Of a DNA stretch of 34,433 nucleotides, positions 8,737 to 16,524 are shown one piece after another. The position numbers and the translations under genes were made by a program. Positions within the stretch are counted from its first letter, which is position 1; every line of letters starts with the position of its first letter. The notes under the pieces were generated by a model that saw only the letters and a program-made list of their open reading frames with translations, had not been told where the DNA came from and ran no database searches. The stretch comes from Bacteroidales bacterium (lineage in GTDB: Bacteria > Bacteroidota > Bacteroidia > Bacteroidales > F082). The stretch spans positions 1 to 34,433 of the forward strand of contig JANTGU010000001.1 of assembly GCA_024762735.1 (NCBI GenBank), in the 5' to 3' direction.

Positions 8737-9574
8737 GCAACATCAATCCATCGTAGTAACCAAAAATACGGGTGAAAAAGATGTTTTTGATGCGGAAAAA
8801 CTGAAGTCAGCCTTGCGTCGTTCGGGGGCTACTGAAACCGAAGTGGATTTGGTTGAGCAGGAAGTTTTGTATAACCTTTACGATGGTATCACCACCAAAA
8901 AAATTTACCGGCTGGCCTACAACCTGCTTCGGAACAAATCGAAACGAACAGCAGGCAGATACCGGTTAAAGAGTGCCGTGATGAGTTTGGGCCCTTCGGG
9001 CTATCCTTTCGAAAAATTTTTAGGCCGCTTGTTTGAAAGCAAGGGCTATAAAGTATCGGTGAATAAAATAATCAAGGGTAAATGTGTAACCCACGAAACC
9101 GACCTGATAGCCAATAATGGCACCGAGCAAATCATGGTCGAGTGTAAGTTTCACAGCAGGATTACACAAAAAAGCGATGTTAAAGTACCGCTTTACATTC
9201 AATCGAGGTTTCTTGATATTAAAGCTGTTTGGGAGCAAAATCCGGATTTAAAAAATACTCGGCTTTACGGCATGGTAGCCACCAATACCCGCTTTACCGA
9301 AGATGCCAAAGATTTTGCCCGCTGCGTGGGACTTAAAGTGATCAGCTGGGATTATCCCTCCGGGAACAGCTTGCGCGAATGGATTGACGATAGCGGTTAT
9401 TATCCCATTACCGCCTTGCAATCGTTGCGAAAAAAAGATACCGAACTGCTGCTTGAAAACAACCTGGTGTTATGCCGCGAGCTTGAACCAAACAGGCAAA
9501 AGTTGCGCGACCTTAACTTTAGCGAAAGCAACATAAAAAAAATACTTACCGAAGCCGCTCATCTGATTTCTTAA
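8729..9574 (+). CDS. ATP-cone domain fused to a PD-(D/E)xK nuclease-like domain
   Basis: The 281-residue protein has two parts. Residues about 7-90 resemble an ATP-cone (SIVVTKNTGEKDVFDAEKLKSALRRSG, then DGITTKKIYRLAYNLLR), the nucleotide-sensing module best known from ribonucleotide reductases and NrdR. Residues about 95-215 resemble an Mrr-type restriction-endonuclease fold. PFEKFLGRLFESKGYKV is followed by HETDLIANN and MVECKFH, consistent with a D...(D/E)xK active site. A C-terminal helical region (about 225-281) follows. It overlaps truB by 8 bp and ends 12 bp before rlmN, so it is embedded in a housekeeping operon rather than a restriction locus. The domain calls come from motifs; substrate and role are unknown. 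Confidence 0.8.
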   Translation: MNEQHQSIVVTKNTGEKDVFDAEKLKSALRRSGATETEVDLVEQEVLYNLYDGITTKKIYRLAYNLLRNKSKRTAGRYRLKSAVMSLGPSGYPFEKFLGRLFESKGYKVSVNKIIKGKCVTHETDLIANNGTEQIMVECKFHSRITQKSDVKVPLYIQSRFLDIKAVWEQNPDLKNTRLYGMVATNTRFTEDAKDFARCVGLKVISWDYPSGNSLREWIDDSGYYPITALQSLRKKDTELLLENNLVLCRELEPNRQKLRDLNFSESNIKKILTEAAHLIS

Positions 9575-9586
9575 AAACAATTTATT

Positions 9587-10612
9587 ATGAACGAAGCTCT
9601 TTTTGGAAAAACATTATCCGAATTACAGGAAATTACCAATACGTTGGGATTACCCAAATTTACTGCCAAACAACTCGCCGAATGGCTTTATAAAAAACAT
9701 GCTGTTTCGTTTGATCAGATGACCAACCTGTCGAAAAAGGCAAGAGCCATGCTGTCAGCGCAATACGACATTGGCTTAACAAAACCACTCACGGTTCAAA
9801 CCTCTTCTGACGGCACTAAAAAATATCTTTTTAAGTCCGATTCAAAAGGCTTTATCGAAGCGGCCTATATTCCCGAAACCAAGCGACACACGCTTTGTGT
9901 TTCATCGCAGGTAGGCTGCAAGATGAATTGCAGCTTTTGCGCCACGGGCAAACAGGGCTTTCAGGCAAACCTTTCTGCCAAAGAGATTATTAACCAGATA
10001 GCCTCTATCCCTGAGAGCGATCAGCTTACCAACCTGGTGTACATGGGCATGGGCGAACCACTCGACAACCTCGACGAGGTACTCAAAAGTCTTGAAATCC
10101 TGACGGCTGACTGGGGATTTGAATGGAATCCGAAAAAAATTACCGTTTCAACCATTGGGGTGATTCCTGCCATGAAACGGTTTCTGGAGGAAAGCACCGC
10201 CCATTTAGCGGTTAGTCTGCACAATCCTTTTGACGATGAACGGTCGGCTTTGATGCCTGTAAACAAAGCGTTTCCTATTAAAGAAATTATTGACTTGCTT
10301 AAAAAATATTCGTTCGACCGTAATCGAAGAGTATCGTTCGAGTACATCGTTTTTGGCGGACTTAACGATTCGCGACGCCACGTTAACGAGCTGGCTCGCC
10401 TGCTAAACGGCATGAATTGTCGCATCAACCTTATCCGGTTCCATACCAACCCCGGCTCCGACTTAAACGGCACCGATGAAGAGAGTCTGATGGCATTTAA
10501 AGAGGCACTTAACGCGAAGGGCATTGTTACCACCATCCGTGCTTCACGGGGTCAGGATATCGATGCTGCCTGTGGTTTGTTAAGCACCAAAGAGCTGCTA
10601 AAAAAACAGTAG
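9587..10612 (+). CDS. rlmN: Dual-specificity 23S rRNA/tRNA adenine-C2 methyltransferase RlmN
   Basis: This radical-SAM enzyme methylates C2 of A2503 in 23S rRNA and of A37 in some tRNAs. The 341 residues contain the cluster motif C111-x3-C115-x2-C118 in CVSSQVGCKMNCSFCATG. MGMGEPLDN (SAM-binding) and the C-terminal cysteine in DIDAACGLL (about Cys329), which forms the methylated-RNA intermediate, are also present. The length is normal. It follows the ATP-cone nuclease gene by 12 bp. Confidence 0.96.
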   Translation: MNEALFGKTLSELQEITNTLGLPKFTAKQLAEWLYKKHAVSFDQMTNLSKKARAMLSAQYDIGLTKPLTVQTSSDGTKKYLFKSDSKGFIEAAYIPETKRHTLCVSSQVGCKMNCSFCATGKQGFQANLSAKEIINQIASIPESDQLTNLVYMGMGEPLDNLDEVLKSLEILTADWGFEWNPKKITVSTIGVIPAMKRFLEESTAHLAVSLHNPFDDERSALMPVNKAFPIKEIIDLLKKYSFDRNRRVSFEYIVFGGLNDSRRHVNELARLLNGMNCRINLIRFHTNPGSDLNGTDEESLMAFKEALNAKGIVTTIRASRGQDIDAACGLLSTKELLKKQ

Positions 10613-10669
10613 TTGCATGCTTTTACAGACCTAACATCAATTTTTTCCAGAAAAAAAATTATTGAGAAT

Positions 10670-10700
10670 TTTGTAATTAGTAACTTATAAGTTACTTTTG
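10670..10700 (+). promoter_or_regulatory. Complete promoter of the toxin-antitoxin operon
   Basis: A TTTG -33 element (10670-10673) and a TACTTTTG -7 element (10693-10700) are separated by 19 bp, the best-matching full Bacteroidota promoter in the window. The toxin ATG starts 4 bp after the -7 box, so the mRNA would have essentially no leader. Confidence 0.7.
10679..10696. promoter_or_regulatory. Perfect 18-bp palindrome, putative antitoxin operator
   Basis: AGTAACTTATAAGTTACT is a perfect palindrome that fills the -33/-7 spacer and overlaps the -7 box. A dimeric HTH antitoxin bound here would block RNA polymerase, the standard autoregulation of type II toxin-antitoxin operons. Confidence 0.7.
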
Positions 10701-10704
10701 CAGA

Positions 10705-11052
10705 ATGGATCAAATAAGAAAAGTTGTTGCTTATAAAGACTATTTCGAGATTTTCTTGAAAAAGCAACCCATTAAGGTTCAAAATAAGATTTATAAGATT
10801 ATTGAAGCAATTGAGACCTTTGAGAGAATTCCGGAAAGTTATCTCAAATTAATCAAAGGTACTAAAGGTCTTTATGAAGCAAGAATTTCTTTAGCATCGA
10901 ATATTTGGAGAGTGTTTTGTTTCTTCGATAAAGGAAAACTTGTAATCTTACTTAATGGATTTACAAAAAAAACAAAAAAGACTCCAAAACGTGAGATTGA
11001 AAAAGCGATTCGTTTAATGAAAGAATATTATGAAAACAAAAAGGAGGAATAA
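10705..11052 (+). CDS. higB: RelE/HigB-type toxin (phage Gp49-like family)
   Basis: The 115-residue basic protein has the RelE/ParE-like fold pattern: an N-terminal strand and helix pair, then GLYEARISLASNIWRVFCFFDKGKLVILLNGFTKKTKKTP and a C-terminal helix. This is the signature of the HigB/Gp49 family. Such toxins usually cleave mRNA on the ribosome. The toxin gene comes first and the HTH antitoxin second, the HigBA order. Its AT-rich composition contrasts with rlmN and the downstream gene, suggesting acquisition. Mechanism is inferred from the family. Confidence 0.85.
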   Translation: MDQIRKVVAYKDYFEIFLKKQPIKVQNKIYKIIEAIETFERIPESYLKLIKGTKGLYEARISLASNIWRVFCFFDKGKLVILLNGFTKKTKKTPKREIEKAIRLMKEYYENKKEE

Positions 11053-11053
11053 A

Positions 11054-11344
11054 ATGGATACTAAAAGTTGGACTGAGATAAAAGATGAAGTTTACGGGAA
11101 AAAAGGAACAGAAAGAAGAGATGAACTTGAACGTGAATTTGAATCTTTTAAAATTGGACTTTTATTAAAGAAAGCAAGAGAAGAAAAAAAAATGACGCAA
11201 CAACAACTAGGAAATATTGTTGACAAACAAAGGACTTATATCTCGCGTGTAGAGAATAATGGTAGTAATCTAACATTAAAGACTTTATTTGATATTGTTG
11301 AAAAAGGATTGGGTGGGAAAGTTAAAATCTCGATTGAATTATAA
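11054..11344 (+). CDS. higA: HigA-type antitoxin with XRE-family HTH
   Basis: The protein has about 96 residues from the ATG at 11054, one base after the toxin stop. An in-frame ATG at 11030 inside the toxin gene is less likely. The HTH region is LLLKKAREEKKMTQQQLGN followed by RTYISRVENNGSNLTLKTLFDIVE. A charged N-terminal segment probably contacts the toxin. The ATG is preceded by AAGGAGGAATAAA, a strong Shine-Dalgarno-like site that is rare in Bacteroidota and may ensure antitoxin excess. It presumably binds the palindrome upstream of the toxin gene. Confidence 0.87.
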   Translation: MDTKSWTEIKDEVYGKKGTERRDELEREFESFKIGLLLKKAREEKKMTQQQLGNIVDKQRTYISRVENNGSNLTLKTLFDIVEKGLGGKVKISIEL

Positions 11345-11380
11345 AAGTTGTGTCCAGCAATTGTTAACTTCTAAATCTCG

Positions 11381-11872
11381 ATGAACAGCATACTATTCAA
11401 TTTAGCCGAAAAAGCACATCAGGCCGAACCACAAAACAAGGCACTGGTTAAGAAACTTAAAAAGAAAAAACCCAAAAATCTTGACAACATCGTCCACGGG
11501 CTGCATGAGGAGGTTTTTTCTGAAATCGACTGCCTGGCTTGTGCCAACTGTTGCAAAACGCTCGGACCACGTGTTACCGACAACGATATTGCACGGTTGG
11601 CCAAACACCTGAAAATAAAACCGGGAAAATTTATCGAAAGCTACCTGCGTCTTGATGAAGATAACGATTATGTTTTTAAGGAGATGCCCTGCCCGTTTTT
11701 GCTGCCCGACAACTACTGTATGGTTTACGAACAACGTCCAAAGGCATGCAGGGAGTACCCTCATACCGACCGGAAGCGGTTTTACCAGGCACTTGACATC
11801 ACCTTGAAAAACACCGCCACCTGCCCCGCCGTTTACGAAATAATGGAACGATTGAAACAGGCTAATATCTAG
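11381..11872 (+). CDS. YkgJ-family cysteine-cluster protein
   Basis: The 163-residue protein carries a cysteine cluster CLACANCCKTLGPRV (about residues 48-62) and further conserved cysteines (MPCPFLL, NYCMVY, KACREYP, ATCPAVY). These match the YkgJ family (CxxCxxCC), thought to bind zinc or an iron-sulphur centre. The biochemical role is not established. It lies between the toxin-antitoxin pair and lipB, and has no clear promoter box of its own. Confidence 0.88.
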   Translation: MNSILFNLAEKAHQAEPQNKALVKKLKKKKPKNLDNIVHGLHEEVFSEIDCLACANCCKTLGPRVTDNDIARLAKHLKIKPGKFIESYLRLDEDNDYVFKEMPCPFLLPDNYCMVYEQRPKACREYPHTDRKRFYQALDITLKNTATCPAVYEIMERLKQANI

Positions 11873-11892
11873 CAACTCTCAGGTTTTGTACT

Positions 11893-11900
11893 TACTTTTG
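11893..11900 (+). promoter_or_regulatory. Putative -7 element of lipB
   Basis: TACTTTTG lies 22 bp before the ATG at 11923, immediately after the YkgJ-family gene. It is an exact match to TAnnTTTG; no -33 element is evident. Confidence 0.5.
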
Positions 11901-11922
11901 ACCGCTTAAATATCAAAACAGG

Positions 11923-12618
11923 ATGTTGCATATGCAAACCATTAGCTTACATAAACCCGGGGTTGTAGATTACAAAGAAGCCTGGGAGATTCAAAAACGC
12001 TATTTTACCAATAACTTTGAAATTAAAACCGGTAAAAAAGAGGGAGAAACCTCCAACCACCTGTTTTTACTGGAACACCCCCACGTGTACACGTTGGGAA
12101 ACAGCGGTGACAAAAACAACTTGCTGCTAAGCGACGACCTTCTTAAAACAAAACAAGCTTCTTTTTATAAAGTGGAAAGAGGGGGTGATATTACCTACCA
12201 CGGCCCCGGGCAACTGGTGGGATACCCCGTTTTTGACCTTGATAAACTAAACCTCTCCATCAAGGATTTCGTGTATAACATCGAAGAGGGGCTCATACGC
12301 ACGGTTGCGCATTTTGGCATTCAGGCCGGCCGGCTGGAAGGAGCTACAGGTGTGTGGCTGGAACCTAATCACCCGCAAAAAGCACGCAAAATAGCTGCCA
12401 TTGGCATGAAAATCAGTAAAAAGGTAAGCATGCATGGTTTTGCCCTTAATGTAAACACCAACCTCGACTATTTCGGCTATATCATTCCCTGCGGACTACA
12501 GGATAAAGGGGTAACTTCAATCCAAAAGGAGTTGGGCAAAAGGATTGATATGGAAGAAGTAGAAGCTGTTTTATTGAAGATGTTTGAGGAGGTGTTTGCC
12601 ACCAAATTTATCTCGTAA
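11923..12618 (+). CDS. lipB: Octanoyltransferase LipB
   Basis: The enzyme transfers octanoyl from acyl-carrier protein to lipoyl domains, the first step of lipoate assembly. The motifs are GGDITYHGPGQLVGYPVFDL (about 88-107), KIAAIGMKIS with Lys163, HGFALNVNTNL, and IIPCGL with Cys190, giving the Cys/Lys catalytic pair. The length of 231 residues is normal. A second ATG at 11932 is an alternative start. It converges with recO, with only 3 bp between the stops. Confidence 0.96.
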   Translation: MLHMQTISLHKPGVVDYKEAWEIQKRYFTNNFEIKTGKKEGETSNHLFLLEHPHVYTLGNSGDKNNLLLSDDLLKTKQASFYKVERGGDITYHGPGQLVGYPVFDLDKLNLSIKDFVYNIEEGLIRTVAHFGIQAGRLEGATGVWLEPNHPQKARKIAAIGMKISKKVSMHGFALNVNTNLDYFGYIIPCGLQDKGVTSIQKELGKRIDMEEVEAVLLKMFEEVFATKFIS

Positions 12619-12621
12619 GGT

Positions 12622-13344
12622 TTACTCAAAAAGTTGTTGAAGCACTTCCAGGCTTTTAAGGTTGCCAAAGCCTGAAAGGTGCAACTGGTAGTAGGTAATC
12701 AGGCAGTTTAATAATTTCCGGCGTTGGCCGGAGGTGAAAGAGAGCTCACCCAAACCGGTAAAAGAAGTTGACAACAGCTGGTGAAACATTTCGGCAGTAA
12801 TACCGCTAATATAATGCGGGTGTGGCGGCTCACTGTTTACAAAAACCCCTTCCTGCAAGTCGAAATAGCCGGAAGCCCGCTCAGGATTTTTAGGGTAGAA
12901 TCCCAAAAACTTCGTCATCTGCATTAAAAAAACCAGATGAAAGTCAGCGCCGGGAGACGGAGCCAAATCGTACCATATTAAACTTTTCCACAACCACTCG
13001 AAAAGTGTTTGGTTGGCCGATTCTTCTTTGATAGAACGCGCCAGCACTTCGGTTAAAAACATCAACACCGAACGCTTCTGCATGTCAAACGGGATGGATT
13101 GATACGCAAAAGCAACCCTCGCTTCTTTTAAAAAATTAAGCTCCTTGTTTTCGCGGTGATGGGCGGTAATTTCCAACAGCTGCAAGGGTTGAAACAAAGC
13201 TGTTTTAATTTTAGCTTTTTTACTCCTGACGCCTTTAATGATGTACGATTGAATACCCAGGCGCTCTGTCAGAATTTTGACAATAATGCTTGTTTCGGAA
13301 TACTTAACAGTATGAAATACGATGCCTTTGGTACTCTCAATCAT
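12622..13344 (-). CDS. recO: DNA repair protein RecO
   Basis: RecO anneals single-stranded DNA and helps load RecA in the RecFOR pathway. The 240-residue protein begins with the diagnostic OB-fold segment (ESTKGIVFHTVKYSETSIIVKILTERLG, SYIIKGVRSKKAK, LFQPLQLLEITAHHRENKELNFLKEA). A helical C-terminal half follows. The zinc-finger cysteines found in some RecO proteins are not visible. It is divergent in sequence from other families, but the N-terminus is convincing. It lies just downstream of the PorZ-like gene. Confidence 0.92.
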   Translation of the reverse strand: MIESTKGIVFHTVKYSETSIIVKILTERLGIQSYIIKGVRSKKAKIKTALFQPLQLLEITAHHRENKELNFLKEARVAFAYQSIPFDMQKRSVLMFLTEVLARSIKEESANQTLFEWLWKSLIWYDLAPSPGADFHLVFLMQMTKFLGFYPKNPERASGYFDLQEGVFVNSEPPHPHYISGITAEMFHQLLSTSFTGLGELSFTSGQRRKLLNCLITYYQLHLSGFGNLKSLEVLQQLFE

Positions 13345-13435
13345 AAGTTAATTTCTTTCATTCCCCTTTTGAGAGGAAAAAAAGGGTGTGTCAATTTAAA
13401 ACGATATTTACTTCTTGATTTTCTGATTTTTACCC

Positions 13436-15772
13436 CTACCTTACCACCAAAATTTTTGTCACCACTTTTTGCGATCCGTCGCTGTTGGTTACAAAAACAA
13501 GATACACACCCGAGGCTGCTTTTCGCCCGTCCAGCGAGTAGCCGTTCCAAATAGCCTGCCCACCTTCCGACTTGGTAGCGTAAACAGCATTTCCATAAGA
13601 ATCGGTAATTTTTACATCGGCATTATTGACCAGTCCTTTAATGGCAATGGGACCGTTGTAGTTTGGGCGCACGGGATTGGGATAGGCATACACACTATCG
13701 TTGGTAGGGTTCGGGGGCGTGGCTTCTCCTTTGTACGAGATAATACCATTGGTGGTGCCGATAAACACTTCCCCGTCGCTATTGATGGTAATGCCAATGA
13801 TGCTGTTGGAAAGCAACGGGCTGTTTTCGGCGGTAAAATGGTTTAACTCCTTAAGGCCGTCAGGCGAAAACTGAAAAACCCCTGCCCGTTCAGTTCCAAC
13901 CCATTTGTTATTGGCTCCATCCACCGCAATGGCCGTAACTTGTTCGGTTTCCAACAGGTAATCCGCCAGGCCGGAACCGTCGTTTCGAGGGACAAGAATC
14001 TGGTGGGCATCAAAGTCGGCGCCGGGAGTAAAAATAAGCTCCGGGCTTGAAAACACGCTTATTCCTTTGTCCGAACCTATCCAAACTTCACCATCCTGAT
14101 CGGTAGCCATGGCAAAAACATCGGTACCCGGTATAGCCCCGTTTCCTGAAGAAGAGCTTAATACTTTTACTTTATCGTCAGCCGGGTTGTCCAGTGTGTT
14201 GTTATCATTAAAAACAATTAAAAAACCCTCTTTCCGTTTGAATATCCATTTTTGGTTTTGATGATCGACCATCAATTCAGAGATGTCAATGCCACTTAAA
14301 CCGCCACCCAGGTTAAACGATTTCCACGTTCCGTCGGTAAGCATCACCGACAAGAGTGTGGGAGACCCGGAGTTGGCTACCCACAGGTTACCCTCGCTAT
14401 CGAAATCGAGGCCACTGACAAGGGTTAAGTAATCGGCGGCAATCCAGGGTTGTAGTGTGCTGTTGCTCTTGTCGTAAATTTGCGTGAGGTTACCATTTTC
14501 AAATTTCAACAATCCTTTTCCCCAGGTGCCCACGTAAGCAATGTTGTGGTTTGCCGGGTTTACCTTTACACTAACAAAATCTGAAATGGTATCGAAGGCC
14601 GCCGTGTTGGTATAATTGTGGGTTTCCCAGGTATCGTCCACGAAAGAAAAGACCCCGTCGCGCATGTAAAGTTTACCCCAGTTAGAATTGTGCCCACCGG
14701 CTGCCACCCATACATTGGTGCCACCGGCATCTAAATCAAACACGTTGGGTGTACCGGGTCCGTTGGGTCGTATCAACTCGCCATTCCACCCCCTGTTCCA
14801 TGCTTTTAAAAGGCCTAAAAAACTGTCTCCTACCCAGTATTCACCGTTATCATCCATGTCGGCAGACAACGGCCTTAATGACATTTCACTGGGTTTCCAG
14901 ATACTAAAGTTATCCTCCGGGTTTTGATGTCCCACCAGCACATCATACCGTTCCGAAATTAAAAGATTTTCATGGGTAGCATTCAGTTGAAAGTGCCTCG
15001 AATGGTTATCGGGTAAGTAATAATCCCACGACGAACCGTTAAAGCTATAGAGTGTATCGCCATCAAACGATTCAGCTTCATAATTTACAATCATCTTTCC
15101 GTCAAACCATTCAACCTGATTGTAAAACAAATTGGGATTAGGAAGCCTGTTATCTTTATGCCACTGATTAAAATCGGCTAAATTGGGCGAATCGATACGG
15201 GCATAATAGACCCCCTTTTCGGTGGCAGCAAAAAAGGCTGTGTCGTTATAGGCTAAATCCTGCACATCAATAAACCCGCCATCAGGTCCTATGTACCAGG
15301 TATCACGAATTTCAAGCTTGTTAATATCAAGTACAACAATGCCAAAACCGCAACTCAGGTAGGCCAGGTTATCACGAAATTCAATGTTGTTGATGGTTTT
15401 GTTTCCAAGAATTTCTTTGTTCTTGATGTCGGCAATGTTAATGATGGAACCATCTTCATGTACAAGATCCATGTTGGTGTTCGCATAGGCAATTAACAGC
15501 GACCGGGTGCCGGCATGATAACCTATTTTACTGATTCCTATATCGTTTAACCCCTTCACTTTGTCAATCCTTTCAATACGGTTATCACCCGAATTGTAGG
15601 TGAAGATATCAAATGGCGTTGCCGCGTAAACCATGTTGTCTGTGGCAACTACATCAATTACCTTTTGATAGGGTAGATGAGTCCGCCATTGTCCGATGCC
15701 AATTTCCTGTGAAAACAGGTTAGAAGAAAATATTGTTAAAGTAAAGGTAAAGAGTAGCCACTTAAATTTCAT
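13436..15772 (-). CDS. porZ: PorZ-like T9SS cell-surface beta-propeller protein
   Basis: The 778-residue protein has a signal peptide (MKFKWLLFTFTLTIFSSNLFSQ). The N-terminal stretch IGIGQWRTHLPYQKVIDVVA is typical of PorZ. Repeated two-component-regulator propeller blades occur (for example VWIGSDKGISVFSSPE and VFIGTTNGIISYKGE). A T9SS C-terminal domain runs from about 695, starting YAYPNPVRPNYNGPIAIKG and ending GVYLVFVTNSDGSQKVVTKILVVR. PorZ is a surface component of the T9SS attachment complex that passes anionic LPS to the sortase. The length matches the Porphyromonas protein. The PorZ assignment rests on architecture; a generic T9SS propeller cargo is the alternative. Confidence 0.82.
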   Translation of the reverse strand: MKFKWLLFTFTLTIFSSNLFSQEIGIGQWRTHLPYQKVIDVVATDNMVYAATPFDIFTYNSGDNRIERIDKVKGLNDIGISKIGYHAGTRSLLIAYANTNMDLVHEDGSIINIADIKNKEILGNKTINNIEFRDNLAYLSCGFGIVVLDINKLEIRDTWYIGPDGGFIDVQDLAYNDTAFFAATEKGVYYARIDSPNLADFNQWHKDNRLPNPNLFYNQVEWFDGKMIVNYEAESFDGDTLYSFNGSSWDYYLPDNHSRHFQLNATHENLLISERYDVLVGHQNPEDNFSIWKPSEMSLRPLSADMDDNGEYWVGDSFLGLLKAWNRGWNGELIRPNGPGTPNVFDLDAGGTNVWVAAGGHNSNWGKLYMRDGVFSFVDDTWETHNYTNTAAFDTISDFVSVKVNPANHNIAYVGTWGKGLLKFENGNLTQIYDKSNSTLQPWIAADYLTLVSGLDFDSEGNLWVANSGSPTLLSVMLTDGTWKSFNLGGGLSGIDISELMVDHQNQKWIFKRKEGFLIVFNDNNTLDNPADDKVKVLSSSSGNGAIPGTDVFAMATDQDGEVWIGSDKGISVFSSPELIFTPGADFDAHQILVPRNDGSGLADYLLETEQVTAIAVDGANNKWVGTERAGVFQFSPDGLKELNHFTAENSPLLSNSIIGITINSDGEVFIGTTNGIISYKGEATPPNPTNDSVYAYPNPVRPNYNGPIAIKGLVNNADVKITDSYGNAVYATKSEGGQAIWNGYSLDGRKAASGVYLVFVTNSDGSQKVVTKILVVR

Positions 15773-15799
15773 AAAATCAAATTATAATGTTCAAAAAAC

Positions 15800-15818
15800 A
15801 AGCTGCTGAAAACAGCTT
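15800..15818 (-). terminator. Terminator-like hairpin in the porZ leader
   Basis: AAGCTG (15800-15805) and CAGCTT (15813-15818) form a 6-bp stem with a 7-nt loop. On the minus strand the stem is followed by G and six T. It lies between the putative promoter at 15839-15846 and the porZ ATG, so it could attenuate transcription. The stem is short. Confidence 0.4.
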
Positions 15819-15838
15819 TTACTATAACTTATAAATTA

Positions 15839-15846
15839 CAAAAATA
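15839..15846 (-). promoter_or_regulatory. Putative -7 element of porZ
   Basis: The minus strand reads TATTTTTG, matching TAnnTTTG, about 66 bp upstream of the porZ ATG. A near-match TATAATTTG closer to the gene is an alternative that would place the hairpin at 15800-15818 outside the transcript. Confidence 0.4.
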
Positions 15847-15978
15847 TTGTTTTATAAGAAGGTATTGGCAGGCAGGTGGCAAAATATTAACCCACAGTAC
15901 GGGGCGCTATCCATGTGAAAGCGGAAAATATTAACATAAACTTAAGGTTAAGGTAAAATAGAAGTAACGTTGCATACC

Positions 15979-15986
15979 TATATTTG
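15979..15986 (+). promoter_or_regulatory. Putative -7 element of the small secreted protein gene
   Basis: TATATTTG matches TAnnTTTG and lies 23 bp before the ATG at 16010, divergent from porZ. No -33 element is seen. Confidence 0.5.
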
Positions 15987-16009
15987 CGACCAATAAAATA
16001 CGCTTAACC

Positions 16010-16372
16010 ATGAAAAAACATTTTTTAACCATAGTATTAGTTGCCCTGGTTGGCATTTTCGCTTATGCCGGCAATGATAACGACAAAAAAGAGGCTGCCT
16101 CTGACAATGCTCCTGCTCAAACCATTTCGGTTACAGGAAGCGTAAGTGATTTCGTATCCGGCGAAAATCTGACCGGTGTCGAGATTAAATTAGAAGGCAC
16201 AAATTTAAAAACCTATTCCGACTTTGACGGAAACTTTACCTTCAAAAATTTAAAACCGGGTACCTATAATATTATAGCTTCTTATATTTCGTACGATAAG
16301 AGCCTGGTTGAAAACTTTAAAGCTGCTAAAGATAACAACGAACTTTCCATTAAACTGCAAGCCTCCAAGTAA
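16010..16372 (+). CDS. Secreted protein with a CarboxypepD_reg-like domain
   Basis: The 120-residue protein has a signal peptide (MKKHFLTIVLVALVGIFAYA). A short acidic linker and one carboxypeptidase-regulatory-like beta-sandwich follow: SVTGSVSDFVSGENLTGVEIKLEG, SDFDGNFTFKNLKPGTYNIIASYISYD. This is the fold usually found at the N-terminus of TonB-dependent receptors, but here it stands alone with no receptor attached. It has its own promoter and terminator. Its function is not known; it may interact with outer-membrane proteins or polysaccharide. Confidence 0.8.
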   Translation: MKKHFLTIVLVALVGIFAYAGNDNDKKEAASDNAPAQTISVTGSVSDFVSGENLTGVEIKLEGTNLKTYSDFDGNFTFKNLKPGTYNIIASYISYDKSLVENFKAAKDNNELSIKLQASK

Positions 16373-16390
16373 CTCCACCATAAAACTTTA

Positions 16391-16428
16391 AAAAAACACG
16401 AATAATTTACCGGTTCGTGTTTTTTTTT
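16391..16428 (+). terminator. Intrinsic terminator after the small secreted protein gene
   Basis: CACGAA (16397-16402) pairs with TTCGTG (16414-16419). The stem is extended by flanking A-T pairs and followed by a run of nine T (16420-16428). It begins about 18 bp after the stop codon. Confidence 0.88.
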
Positions 16429-16524
16429 GCATCATGATTTTTTAAAAAACGGGGGTTAAAACTTTACAAAACCATAAACATATCTTAATCATAGGGTATT
16501 ATACGTTGTTTTTCTTTGTCGGCA

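Noticed and set aside
10021..10536. 171-codon minus-strand frame within rlmN
   Set aside because: It lies wholly antisense to a strongly identified gene and shows low-complexity serine/arginine-rich composition typical of shadow frames.
13360..13395. CCCTTTT/AAAAGGG inverted repeat as a porZ terminator
   Set aside because: The stem is A/T-rich, it is not followed by a T tract in the porZ direction, and it lies immediately before recO.
13156..13554. Open frame of 132 codons on the plus strand between recO and porZ
   Set aside because: It runs antisense through the start of recO and the end of porZ, has no family resemblance and no promoter box.
16511..16518. TTTCTTTG as a -7 box of the metallophosphoesterase gene
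   Set aside because: It lacks the invariant A at position 2, and the region is T-rich, so the match is not convincing.
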